A DNA stretch of 64,000 nt from Streptomyces sp. NRRL B-1347 (GTDB taxonomy: Bacteria > Actinomycetota > Actinomycetes > Streptomycetales > Streptomycetaceae). The notes beneath the pieces are model-generated. The model made no database searches. It saw only the letters and a list, made by a program, of their open reading frames with translations, and was not told where the DNA came from. Below are positions 45,617 to 53,934 of the stretch, piece after piece; within the stretch, counting starts at the first letter, position 1; every line of letters starts with the position of its first letter. The stretch is taken from the NCBI RefSeq assembly GCF_000720325.1, contig NZ_JOJM01000004.1:310001-374000 (forward strand). Reading direction: 5' to 3'. Made by a program: the position numbers and the translations under genes.

Positions 45617-46138
45617 ATGAGGCTGCCGCCTGCGCACCGCACCCCGGTCCCCGTGCACGACACCGAGGCCCCCGCGCACCACACCCCGGACACGGAACCC
45701 ACCACTGAGGCCCGCCACCACGACCGCGCGCCACAGGGCTCGTACGCCGTGCTGGTCGTCGACGACCACGCGGACAACCTCTTCGCCATGGAGCACGTGC
45801 TCCTTCCCCTGGGATGCCGCGTCCTGCGCGCCACCAGCGGCGAACAGGCCTTGCGGACCGTGCTGCGCGAGAACGTCGCCGTCGTGCTCCTGGACCTGCT
45901 CATGCCCGGCCTCGACGGCCTGGACGTGCTCGGCTACCTGCGCCGCCTCGATCAGACCCGGCAGCTGCCGGTGATCCTGATCACGGGGGTGGGGCGCAGC
46001 GACGAGCTGGCGGAGCGCGCCTTCCGCCTGGGAGCGGCCGGCTTCCTGACCAAACCGGTCAGCCCCTGGGCCCTGCGCGCTCAAGTGGCGGCCCTCGCCG
46101 CCCTCTACACCCGGATCCAGGAGCATGAGGCTGGCTGA
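45617..46138 (+). CDS. Stand-alone response-regulator receiver protein
   Basis: 173 aa. An N-terminal 40-residue disordered His/Pro-rich leader is followed by a full receiver domain. Acidic pocket VVDDHADN, phosphoacceptor Asp in VLLDLLMPGLDGL, Thr/Ser in VILITGVG and Lys in FLTKPVSPW are all present. No output domain follows in frame. The last 14 bases overlap a small frame (46125) that holds an ANTAR-like piece, so the protein may once have been a receiver-ANTAR regulator. No cognate kinase is in the window. Confidence 0.87.
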   Translation: MRLPPAHRTPVPVHDTEAPAHHTPDTEPTTEARHHDRAPQGSYAVLVVDDHADNLFAMEHVLLPLGCRVLRATSGEQALRTVLRENVAVVLLDLLMPGLDGLDVLGYLRRLDQTRQLPVILITGVGRSDELAERAFRLGAAGFLTKPVSPWALRAQVAALAALYTRIQEHEAG

Positions 46139-46376
46139 CCGACCGCGCCGGGAGCAGCCGGAATCAGCCGGATCAGCCCACGCGACGGTCGACCAGGCCA
46201 TCGGGGCCCTCATCGCGAGGGGAGGGCTGAGCCCGCAGGAGGCGTGGGACGTGCTGCGGGAAGTCTCCATGACCCGGTCACCTCGTCGTCGGCGCCCGAC
46301 GGCAGTCTCCCGCTCCCCGCCCGACGGGACGGGGAGCGGTAGGCGGGCTCACTGCCGAACCCACCGAGGAGCGTAG
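46125..46376 (+). pseudogene. Truncated ANTAR-like reading frame
   Basis: 83 aa overlapping the receiver gene by 14 bases. Residues 21-50 (TVDQAIGALIARGGLSPQEAWDVLREVS) match the first two helices of an ANTAR domain, but the third helix is absent and the frame runs into basic nonsense. It may be the cut-off output module of the receiver protein or a separate, damaged ANTAR gene. Expression is possible because the ATG lies inside the receiver frame, but function is doubtful. Confidence 0.55.
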
Positions 46377-46459
46377 TTGCCCGTGCCGCGGGCCACTGGC
46401 ACCGCGCGTGACTTCGCGACCGATCGGACACCGTCGGCACGCGGGGCGTGTACTCCCGA

Positions 46460-47035
46460 TCAGCCGGTGGCGGCGAAGTACCGGTGGACGTCCCGCCATG
46501 ACGAGACCCGGGGGAAGCGGCCCTCCGAGACGTTGTGGTGCGCGTCGAAGAGGATGCCGCGCCCCGTGAAGATCTCAAGGTTGCGGGGGTTGTCGTCGAT
46601 CAGGTAGTCCGCCTTGACGTACTCCTTGGAGCCGCAGAAGACATAGCCGCGGTCCGGCACGAAGGGGAAGTGCTCCTGGAGCCACAGATACCGGTCGTGC
46701 AGGGACACGGGGTGGTCCATCGCCGAGGTGGCGAAGATGACCTCGAAGCGTTCGGCCAGGTCCTGGAGCACCCAGCGGGCGTCCGCCATCACGGGCACGT
46801 CCCGCGAGAACCCGGGCTCGTCGAGACACGCCTCGACCTGGACGCTGCGCCCGGGAGGCACGGCCTCGCGGATCTGCCTGCCGTGGATGGCCTCGCGCGG
46901 CAGCGCTTCGCCGTAGTCCGCCTCGTACCGCCTGAGCCTCTTGGCGACCGTGTCGGCTGACACCTCGTCGAGGTCGACGGCGAGCACCCTCCTGGTCGTA
47001 CGAGCGGTCAGACGAGCGGTCGCATCAGTGGTCAT
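46460..47035 (-). CDS. HAD-superfamily 5'(3')-deoxyribonucleotidase-type phosphatase
   Basis: 191 aa. HAD motif I LAVDLDEVSAD (nucleophile Asp21, general acid Asp23), motif II in IFATSAMDH and motif IV YLIDDNPRNL are present. The layout matches the NT5C (cytosolic deoxyribonucleotidase type C) group, which removes phosphate from nucleotides or small phosphorylated substrates. The ATG overlaps the stop of the next upstream gene by four bases (ATGA). It is the last gene of the six-gene operon and would supply a dephosphorylation step in the pathway. Confidence 0.87.
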   Translation of the reverse strand: MTTDATARLTARTTRRVLAVDLDEVSADTVAKRLRRYEADYGEALPREAIHGRQIREAVPPGRSVQVEACLDEPGFSRDVPVMADARWVLQDLAERFEVIFATSAMDHPVSLHDRYLWLQEHFPFVPDRGYVFCGSKEYVKADYLIDDNPRNLEIFTGRGILFDAHHNVSEGRFPRVSSWRDVHRYFAATG

Positions 47036-47838
47036 ACGAGGCGCCTCTGGCCACGGTTCTCGATGTTGCGCCGGAGCCGGCGCACGACGCACTCTCCCTG
47101 GCTCAGCACCGGCAGGCGCTCCAGCGCGTTGACGACGTTGTAGAAGGTCGGCAGCTGCTCCCACGACGACCTCACGAAGCGGACGCGGCCCACCGCCGTC
47201 GCCTGCCCGATGGTGTCGACGCCGTCGACGGCGGGTGTGAGCACCGCGCCCATGCGGTCGGGCTCCGACCCGGCGTTCACGCCGGGGACGTATCCGAAGT
47301 TGAGTACGCCGTCCGACGGAGCGGCGGGCTCGGGCCGCACCTCGGTGATCCGCTCGAACTCCAGCTCCGCGAAGGTGTGGCCGTCCCAGGACGCCGTGCA
47401 GCGGTGCGCGTCCCGTCCTGTCGGCCGGGACGTCAGGTCGGCGAAGAGCTTGGCGTAGCCGAGCTCCTCCCGGCCCGTGATGATCGGGTCGGCCATGTTC
47501 TCCCAGACGACGGCGACGAAGGAACCCGTCACCTGGTCCTCGCGGCCTTCGAAGCGGACCGGGAGCTTGACCGCGAAGGTGTCGTAGCCGCGCCCGGCCA
47601 GCCAGGGCACGTCGGTGAGTTCGGTGTACTCCACCGTCACGACGGGCTCGCCGTCCAGCGCGAAGCGGGGCGGCAGCAACGCGCCGACGGCCTCGGCCGT
47701 CGTCGTGAAGCGGAGCGCGTACGAGGTGAGGGAGGCCTCGCCGCCCTTGGGCGCGCAGCCGGGCAGCGCCTGGCGCGGTCCGGGCATCGGCCCGAACGCG
47801 ACCGGCATGCGATACGTGTAGTCGGGATCGAACCTCAT
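47032..47838 (-). CDS. Acetoacetate-decarboxylase-fold enzyme
   Basis: 268 aa. The Schiff-base lysine is in GREELGYAKLFADL (Lys130), with the upstream FVAVVWENMADPIITG strand. In the family this lysine forms an imine with a beta-keto acid. Some relatives in natural-product clusters (for example MppR of enduracididine biosynthesis) act as aldolase-dehydratases rather than decarboxylases. A C-terminal part (YNVVNALERLPVLSQGE) closes the barrel-like fold. Coupled by overlap with the phosphatase gene downstream. Likely to act on a keto intermediate of the operon pathway. Confidence 0.85.
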   Translation of the reverse strand: MRFDPDYTYRMPVAFGPMPGPRQALPGCAPKGGEASLTSYALRFTTTAEAVGALLPPRFALDGEPVVTVEYTELTDVPWLAGRGYDTFAVKLPVRFEGREDQVTGSFVAVVWENMADPIITGREELGYAKLFADLTSRPTGRDAHRCTASWDGHTFAELEFERITEVRPEPAAPSDGVLNFGYVPGVNAGSEPDRMGAVLTPAVDGVDTIGQATAVGRVRFVRSSWEQLPTFYNVVNALERLPVLSQGECVVRRLRRNIENRGQRRLV

Positions 47839-47857
47839 CGCCCTGCCCTCTCAGTCT

Positions 47858-49045
47858 TCATCGCTCCGCCTTCTCCAGCCGGACGTCGAGCGGAGCACGT
47901 GCGGACGGCGCCCGCCGCGGCCCCTGCCCCCTGAGCAGGAGCGCGAGCAGGCTGATCACCACGCCGACGACGACCACGGAGCCCAGCGCGGCGCGCAGGC
48001 CGAGCAGGTCCGCCAGCACTCCGACGAGGACGGGGCCCACGAGGAAGCTCGCGTACCCGGCGATCGCCACGGTCGAGCTGACCTCGCCGACCCGGTCGGG
48101 CCGCAGGTCCCCGGCGACCGAGAACCCGATCGGCGCGATGCCGGACAGCAGGATCCCGACGATGAAGAGCGCGGCCACCGCCTGCACCGGGCCCGGCGCG
48201 AACAGCGACCACACCATGGCGGCCGCCATCAGGAGCCCGCACGCGGCGATCGTCACCAGGCGGTCGAAGTAGCGCAGCACGGCGGACGTCAGGACGCGGC
48301 CGAGCCCCATCGCCCCGTGGAAGCTCGCCAGGCCGAAGGAGCTGATGATCGCCAGGTCGCTGACCGTGTCCCGGACGTAGATCGCGGACCAGTTCTCGAG
48401 GATCCCCGAGCCGAGGAAGGAGACGCCGACGACGCCCGCGACCAGGAGGACGTCGGCCCCGAGCAGGACGCGCCGCTCCCCGGGCCCGGCCTCGGGCGCG
48501 GCCGACGACCTCGCTTCGGGCAGGGCGCGCCAGCGCGCCATCCACCACACGAACAGGACGAGGACGGCCGCGACCCCGAAGTAGCCGACGCGGAAGCCCA
48601 GCGGACGGTAGGCGCCGAAGCACAGTGCCCCCGCCGCGGCGGCCAGGCTGAACGCCCCGTGCATGAAGGCGAGGATCTGCTTGCCCGACTGCTGCTCGAT
48701 GGCGATCGCCACCGCGTTGATCGCGACGTCGAACGAGCCCTGGCAGCCGAGCAGGACGAGGACCAGCGGTACGAGCACGACGTACGAGCCGGTGAACCCC
48801 ACACCGACGAGGGCGCAGGCCATGCCGGCCGCCCCCGCCATCAGCAGGCCCTTCGCGCCGAACCTGGCGATGAGCCGACCGCCCATGAACATGGCGGGCA
48901 GCGCTCCGGCGAATCCGACGGTGAGGCACAGGCCCAGCTCCAGCGGGGACATGTCCAGGCCGCGCACGAGGTCGGGGAGCGACGCCTGCCAGCTGCCGAG
49001 CGTGAACCCGAACAGGCAGAACAAGGCCGCACACAGGCGGATCAT
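47858..49045 (-). CDS. MFS transporter
   Basis: 395 aa with 12 predicted helices. The first helix begins at residue 2 (LCAALFCLFGFTLGSW), so the N-terminal tail is minimal. The loop-2 motif GGRLIARFGAKG fits the MFS pattern. The build resembles the Fosmidomycin/YjiJ-like exporters and the FucP/Gph-like group without a clear tie to either. AAGGAG precedes the ATG by six bases. It lies between the glycosyltransferase and the decarboxylase-fold gene in one operon, so it probably exports the pathway product. Confidence 0.88.
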   Translation of the reverse strand: MIRLCAALFCLFGFTLGSWQASLPDLVRGLDMSPLELGLCLTVGFAGALPAMFMGGRLIARFGAKGLLMAGAAGMACALVGVGFTGSYVVLVPLVLVLLGCQGSFDVAINAVAIAIEQQSGKQILAFMHGAFSLAAAAGALCFGAYRPLGFRVGYFGVAAVLVLFVWWMARWRALPEARSSAAPEAGPGERRVLLGADVLLVAGVVGVSFLGSGILENWSAIYVRDTVSDLAIISSFGLASFHGAMGLGRVLTSAVLRYFDRLVTIAACGLLMAAAMVWSLFAPGPVQAVAALFIVGILLSGIAPIGFSVAGDLRPDRVGEVSSTVAIAGYASFLVGPVLVGVLADLLGLRAALGSVVVVGVVISLLALLLRGQGPRRAPSARAPLDVRLEKAER

Positions 49046-49085
49046 GCTGGTCTCCTTCGCTGCCGTGCGCTTGCGTCGGACGGGT

Positions 49086-50459
49086 TCACGCGCCTGCGGT
49101 GTCCCACCAGCTCAAGGAGGCCGAAAGACCGGCCGACATGCTCGTCGCGAAGTCGATGACGCTGCCCTTGACGATCCCGCCCCCGTCGTCCGCCGCCCGC
49201 AGCATGGCCTCCGCCATCTCCCGCGCCCGCAACGGAGCGAAGCCGAACGTCTTGGGCTGGTCCCTGAGGAGGTGGCGCATCGGCGGGATGTCGTGCCACG
49301 CGATGCTCACGTCCTCGTGGCCGAACGCCAGCGCCTCGATGAGCGTCAGCGGCCCCGCCTCGAACCGGGAGGCGAACACGCAGATCTCCAGGGCCGGGCT
49401 CGCCAGGATGCGGAACGGCAGGAGCGGCTCGAAGTGCTCGACGAAGGTGTAGCTGCCCGGCGGCAGCTCCCGCAGCTGCTCGCGCAGCGACGCCACGTAC
49501 TCCGCGGCCGCGACCTCCTGGGGCGCGAGCAGCACCAGATGCCAGTCCTCGGCGTCGTCCCGCTCGTTGAGGAAGGCGCCGAACGCGGGAATCACCACGT
49601 CGAAGCCCTTCTGGGGCACGCACCTGCCCCACGAGAAGACGAGCCGCTTGTCGCTCGGCACCGGCCCCAGATCGGTGCCCGCCCCGGCGTCGGCCAGCTC
49701 GCCGAACCGGCGCGAGCGGATGTAGACCGCGTTCTGGAACGGGACCAGGTCTTTCTCGCGCCGGTCGTACTCGGTGAGCAGCACGTCGCGGTAGTAGGTG
49801 CCGACGAAGCCGATCCGGTCCCGGGTCGCGGTCCGCATCAGGGCGAAGCCCTCGTCCTCGTACGACGTCCTGTTGCGCGAGTTGGCGTCGAGGAAGACAC
49901 GGCCGAGCGTGTGCGTCATGTAGATCAACTGCACATTGGGCCACGCCGCCAGATGGGACCTGAGCGTGGCGAACATCGTGCCGTGCGCGAGGACGGTCAC
50001 CCTGCTCCGGCCCTCGGCGAGCCTGCGGATCTCCGCGGCCGCGCTGTGGCACATCGAGCGCCAGCGGTCGACGTCGTCGAGCGACCAGACGGTCTTGAGG
50101 GAGGAGTTGTCCGCCACGTCGAACCACCGGAAGTCCCCGCGGTACCGGCCGCAGGCGGTGGTGACGTCGGCCACGATGTCGCTCGCGTAGTCCTCGGACG
50201 CCGGGTCGAGGCGCGGGCTGAGCGCGTGCAGCGACCAGTTGTCGTGCCGCAGCTCCGCCGTCGACGCCACGATCTCGTCGATCGCCTCGAAGAACCAGTG
50301 GACCACACAGCCGATGCCGCACTTGAGCGAGGAGAGGCCGTCGATGGAGACCACGACGAGCGCGGCGTCCGGCACCTCCTCCGCGCTGCCGTGCGCCGGA
50401 CCGCCTCCGGCCGGTGCCTCGATCGCGTCGCGCCTGTCGTCGTGCCCCGGTACCGCCAT
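49086..50459 (-). CDS. Glycosyltransferase, GT4-like
   Basis: 457 aa, GT-B fold. The N-terminal domain starts after a 28-residue tail (ALVVVSIDGLSSLKCGIG). The donor-site domain holds FSWGRCVPQKGFDVVIPAF and, near the C-terminus, the EAGPLTLIEALAFG segment with the conserved E-x7-E. FVGTYYRDVLLTEY is the linker. It should transfer a sugar from a nucleotide donor to a small acceptor with retention. The sugar and acceptor are not predictable. In the operon it lies between the SDR and MFS genes, consistent with tailoring of a metabolite. Confidence 0.85.
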   Translation of the reverse strand: MAVPGHDDRRDAIEAPAGGGPAHGSAEEVPDAALVVVSIDGLSSLKCGIGCVVHWFFEAIDEIVASTAELRHDNWSLHALSPRLDPASEDYASDIVADVTTACGRYRGDFRWFDVADNSSLKTVWSLDDVDRWRSMCHSAAAEIRRLAEGRSRVTVLAHGTMFATLRSHLAAWPNVQLIYMTHTLGRVFLDANSRNRTSYEDEGFALMRTATRDRIGFVGTYYRDVLLTEYDRREKDLVPFQNAVYIRSRRFGELADAGAGTDLGPVPSDKRLVFSWGRCVPQKGFDVVIPAFGAFLNERDDAEDWHLVLLAPQEVAAAEYVASLREQLRELPPGSYTFVEHFEPLLPFRILASPALEICVFASRFEAGPLTLIEALAFGHEDVSIAWHDIPPMRHLLRDQPKTFGFAPLRAREMAEAMLRAADDGGGIVKGSVIDFATSMSAGLSASLSWWDTAGA

Positions 50460-50493
50460 AACCGCCTCCGTCTCCTGCGGGCGCTCCCGCCCG

Positions 50494-51270
50494 TCAGCTC
50501 ATCCAGTTGCCGCCGTCGACGTTGAGGGTCTGGGCGACGACGTAGTCCGCGTGGTGCGAGGCCAGGAACACGCCGGCGCCCACGAGGTCATCGGCCCGGC
50601 CGATGCGCCCGAACGGCACGGCATCGCCGACCAGCCGCTTCTTCTCGCCGAGCGGCCTGTTCTCGTACTTGGCGAACAGCGCGTCGACGTTGTCCCAGGA
50701 GGTGTCGACGACGCCCGGCGAGATGCCGTTGACGTTGATGCCGTGCCCGATCAGGGCGAGGCCCGCGGACTGCGTGAGGCTGATGACCGCGGCCTTGCTC
50801 GCGCAGTACACGGCCACGAGCGGCTCGCCCCTGCGCCCGGCCTGGGACGCGATGTTGATGATCTTGCCGTGCACGCCGCGGTCGACCATGTCCTTGGCGA
50901 CCGCCTGGAGGGTGAAGAGCAGGCCCTTCACATTGATGTCGAAGACCCGGTCGTACTCGGCCTCGGTGATCTCCAGGATCGGCTGCATGTCGAAGACGCC
51001 CGCGTTGTTGACCAGGATGTCGATCCTGCCGAAGCGGGCGGACACCTGCTCCGCCATGGCGTGCGCCGCCGCCGTGTCCGCGACGTCCCAGGCGAAGGCC
51101 GCGGCCCGCTCGCCGAGGTCCGCCGCGGTCTTCTCGGCCGCCGCGGCGTCGACGTCCGCTATGGCGACGAGCGCGCCTTCCTCGACGTACCGCTGCGCGA
51201 TCGCCCTGCCGATGCCTCGGGCCGCGCCGGTGACCACCGCCACCTTGTCGTTGAGGACCTTGCTTTCCAC
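50494..51270 (-). CDS. Short-chain dehydrogenase (polyol/sorbitol dehydrogenase-like)
   Basis: 258 aa, classical SDR. Cofactor site TGAARGIG (residues 14-21), Asp39 in IADVD favouring NAD(H), catalytic Ser142, Tyr155 and Lys159 (ASQAG and VYCASKA), and NNAGV. C-terminal segment VDTSWDNVDALFAKYENRPLGEKKRLVG closely fits sorbitol/galactitol-type dehydrogenases. GTG start with GGAGG upstream. An alcohol-ketone step on a sugar-like or polyol intermediate is likely, which fits the glycosyltransferase neighbour. Confidence 0.9.
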   Translation of the reverse strand: MESKVLNDKVAVVTGAARGIGRAIAQRYVEEGALVAIADVDAAAAEKTAADLGERAAAFAWDVADTAAAHAMAEQVSARFGRIDILVNNAGVFDMQPILEITEAEYDRVFDINVKGLLFTLQAVAKDMVDRGVHGKIINIASQAGRRGEPLVAVYCASKAAVISLTQSAGLALIGHGINVNGISPGVVDTSWDNVDALFAKYENRPLGEKKRLVGDAVPFGRIGRADDLVGAGVFLASHHADYVVAQTLNVDGGNWMS

Positions 51271-51295
51271 GACACACCTCCATGGGTTTCGGTAC

Positions 51296-53320
51296 TCAGA
51301 AAGGGGAGGCCCCGTCCGGGTCCTGCGGGCCGAAGCAGTAGTCCATGTCGCGCGCCCCGAGGGGCGCGCCGTCCTCTGCGGGAAGGCCGGTCAGCTCGAC
51401 CTCGCCCAGGGCGGCCCGGGCGATCGTGTCCGCGTCGCGGAAGAACTCGCCCCAGGGCCCCGGACGGCCGATGCCGACCTGCATGAACCAGCGCGTGGAC
51501 TCCGTCGGGATGCCGAGCACGTACATCCGGCGCTCCACCGAACCGTCGGCGGCGATGGGGTGGTACGGCGCCGTGGTGACGTCGATGCCGCCCGTGCGGA
51601 ACGCCGGATCACCGGCGCACACGTGCGGCCGCCAGGCCCCGGCGTCCCGCTGCTTCTTGACCAGCGGTCCCGCGTCCTTGTCGATGTCGGGCTGCCGGAT
51701 GCGGGCGTCGACGACGTCCGAGCAGAAGACGCTGTAGTCGGCGACCAGCGGCGAATGGCCGACGAAGCCGTCGTCGTGGGCCGTGAACCGGGCCTGCGGG
51801 CCCAGGACTTCGAGCAGGCCGCATCGCATCAGCGCGATGAGCTGGCAGGACCGGACGGCGGAAGGACCGGTGGAGAGGAAGGCGAGCATCGGGCCGACGC
51901 ACTCCACGAAGTCCTTGTGGGACGCCGCCGTGAGCCCGCCGAAGTCCACCGCGGCCCGCACCGTCGGGCGTACGTCCCGGATGACCTCCATGGCGGCCTT
52001 CAGCGCGCCGTCGACCTCGCCGCGCATCGCCTCGTCCACGTCGCTCGCCAGGAGCCGTCCGAGCTCGCCCCGGAACTCCCCTTGACCGGCGAAGTCGCGT
52101 CCCCGGAAGGGGTGGGCGAGGTCCTCCAGGGCCAGCGCCTCGTCGCAGCCGAGGTCGGACGCCGCCTGCCGCAGCCTCGGCAGCACCTCGGGGTCGTCGT
52201 ACGGGAAGCTCGCGAGCTGCCCTTCCAAGGCCGCGAACGAGTCCGGGGCGAGGCGCCGCTTCCAGAAGGCGATGTTCACCTCGGCTTCGAGCCACGGCAT
52301 GACGTCCGCGCGGAAGTCGAGCGGCCCCGCCGCCCGCAGCCGGGCGATCCGCTCGGACGTGAACAGGCGGGGCGCGAACCTGAAGTCGAACGGCCGCTGC
52401 GCGGCCCCGCGCGTCGGGATGGGCAGGGCACTGCGGGAACCGGCCACGATCAGGTCGGGCTCGTCCCCGCTCGGCACGTAGACGCAGTCGCGCCCGTGCC
52501 CGACGAAGCGCCCGCCGCGGCCGACCGTCAGCATGGCCACGACGTCGTGGAAGGTGAGGCCGAGCCCGCGGACGCCGATCACGCTGCCGGGGAGCACTCC
52601 CAGGCGCCCGGTGCCGTCGAAGGCACGCGAGGGCGCGCGGCGCTGCGGCCGTTCCGGCGGGGTCCGGCCCGCGAGGGCGGGGCGCTCGGGCTGCTCGCGC
52701 GGATGGCCGCTGCAGACGGCGACCTGGTCGCAGGCGATCAGCCGGTCCCCGACGCGGAGTTCGAACCGTCCGGCGCGCTCCTCGATGCCGCTGACGAGAC
52801 CGGGGACGCGGACCAGGCGCACGTCCGGCGGCAGGTTCGTCTCCACGACGTCGAGGACGAAGCGCAGATAGCGCCCGTAGAGGCTGCGGGGCGCGTACGC
52901 GTCGGGGCCGGGGAAACGGGCGTCCACGCGCTGCCACCACTGGGCGAACGTCGGCCCGGCGCCGGGGCGCCAGGCGCCGTCGTCGGCGGGGCCGGAGAAC
53001 ATGGTGACCTCGCCGCAGCGGTTGTTCATCGACAGCCACCGCGGCTGGCCCGAACGCCAGACTCGGCCGGAGCCGACCTCGTCCGCGTCGATGGCGTAGA
53101 TCGTGAGGGGCCGCGCGGGCCGCTTGCCGAGCAACCGCGCTCCCAGGCGTTCGAGGATGGAGATGCCCCGCGGGCCCGTGCCCACCACGGCGACCGCGTA
53201 GCCGTTCCCGAGGTCGGTCGGCGCGGGGGCCGGGCTGCCGGATGGCGCCGGACGGGTCATGAACGGTGCGGGACCGAGATGCCGGTCGTACACCGGCGAG
53301 CGCACGCTGACTCCAGGCAC
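51296..53320 (-). CDS. Large FAD/NAD(P)-binding oxidoreductase (NAD_binding_9 type)
   Basis: 674 aa, first gene of the operon. Dinucleotide site VVGTGPRGISILERL (residues 45-59), then IDADEVGSGRVW and LSMNNRCGEV around the FAD. A second nucleotide region near VLPGSVIGVRGLGLTFHDVVAML sits in the middle. The C-terminal half holds the RPTVRAAVDFGGLT and MYVLGIPTESTRWFMQVG segments. The build fits the NAD_binding_9 group of L-lysine/ornithine-monooxygenase-like flavoproteins, found in several natural-product clusters. GTG start with GAGGGGGG upstream. Likely an oxidation or N-hydroxylation step; the reaction is not certain. Confidence 0.85.
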   Translation of the reverse strand: MPGVSVRSPVYDRHLGPAPFMTRPAPSGSPAPAPTDLGNGYAVAVVGTGPRGISILERLGARLLGKRPARPLTIYAIDADEVGSGRVWRSGQPRWLSMNNRCGEVTMFSGPADDGAWRPGAGPTFAQWWQRVDARFPGPDAYAPRSLYGRYLRFVLDVVETNLPPDVRLVRVPGLVSGIEERAGRFELRVGDRLIACDQVAVCSGHPREQPERPALAGRTPPERPQRRAPSRAFDGTGRLGVLPGSVIGVRGLGLTFHDVVAMLTVGRGGRFVGHGRDCVYVPSGDEPDLIVAGSRSALPIPTRGAAQRPFDFRFAPRLFTSERIARLRAAGPLDFRADVMPWLEAEVNIAFWKRRLAPDSFAALEGQLASFPYDDPEVLPRLRQAASDLGCDEALALEDLAHPFRGRDFAGQGEFRGELGRLLASDVDEAMRGEVDGALKAAMEVIRDVRPTVRAAVDFGGLTAASHKDFVECVGPMLAFLSTGPSAVRSCQLIALMRCGLLEVLGPQARFTAHDDGFVGHSPLVADYSVFCSDVVDARIRQPDIDKDAGPLVKKQRDAGAWRPHVCAGDPAFRTGGIDVTTAPYHPIAADGSVERRMYVLGIPTESTRWFMQVGIGRPGPWGEFFRDADTIARAALGEVELTGLPAEDGAPLGARDMDYCFGPQDPDGASPF

Positions 53321-53599
53321 CGGTATCCCCCCTCAGGAAAGTGAGCAGCCATCGACCCGGTGGTGCGCTCAGCATTCTGGGCGGGCTCGACGCCGGGCAA
53401 GGAAGCCCGTTTCACCGTGGCAACTCGCCGAAGTCGCCGTACTCCGGCGAGGTCCGGGGGAGGAAGGGACGGGAGGGGAGGACGGTGCGGTCAGGTCCGG
53501 TCGCCGCCCGAGCGGCCGACAGGACGAGCCGGTCGCCGGAGTCGTCCGGCCGCGGCGTACGTCCCCAGCAAGCTCCCCGCCGCCAGGCGCCCGAGCGCT
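53321..53599. other. Spacer between the biosynthetic operon and the eCIS relic
   Basis: 279 bases that must carry the promoter for the minus-strand operon. No intact gene. On the minus strand the region still reads as a GC-rich coding-like frame continuing from the DUF4255 relic, so part of it is probably decayed coding DNA. Confidence 0.4.
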
Positions 53600-53908
53600 C
53601 CCGGCAAGCTCGTCGGCGGGGACCAGTTCCTCGGGCAGCAGCGTCGCCAGGACCGCCGACGGCAGCCGGTGCTCGTCCTACGGCGTCTTCGTCCACGCCG
53701 TCACCAGGTAGGAGAGGCGGAACCAGCGCGGCGGCCTGCGGTGGCGCACGACGACGGCCCGGTCGTCCCGCAGCGACGTGCGGCCGCGCTGCCGCCGGGA
53801 CACGTCCTCCCGGACGTCGTACAAGTAGGCGTTGACCACGGGAGCGTTGCGCCGGGCCGCCCAGTCGCCGATGAGGCCCTTGAGGACCTCGTCCACCTCA
53901 TGAATCAC
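53600..53908 (-). pseudogene. DUF4255 (Pvc16-type) eCIS gene relic with amber stop
   Basis: From GTG 53908 the frame reads VIHEVDEVLKGL, WAARRNAPVVNAYLYDVRED, RRPPRWFRLSYLVTAW and then stops at TAG (53678-53680). Past the stop the same frame goes on with DEHRLPSAVLATLLPEEL, exactly as expected, so a GAG codon has become TAG. About 15-20 residues are also missing after KGLIG. DUF4255/Pvc16 proteins are tail-cap or assembly parts of extracellular contractile injection systems (normally about 190-200 aa). No other eCIS gene is present, so this is a relic. It begins 26 bases after the end of the LuxR gene. Confidence 0.8.
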
Positions 53909-53934
53909 TCTGGGCGGCCCCGGGGCCCTGCCGG

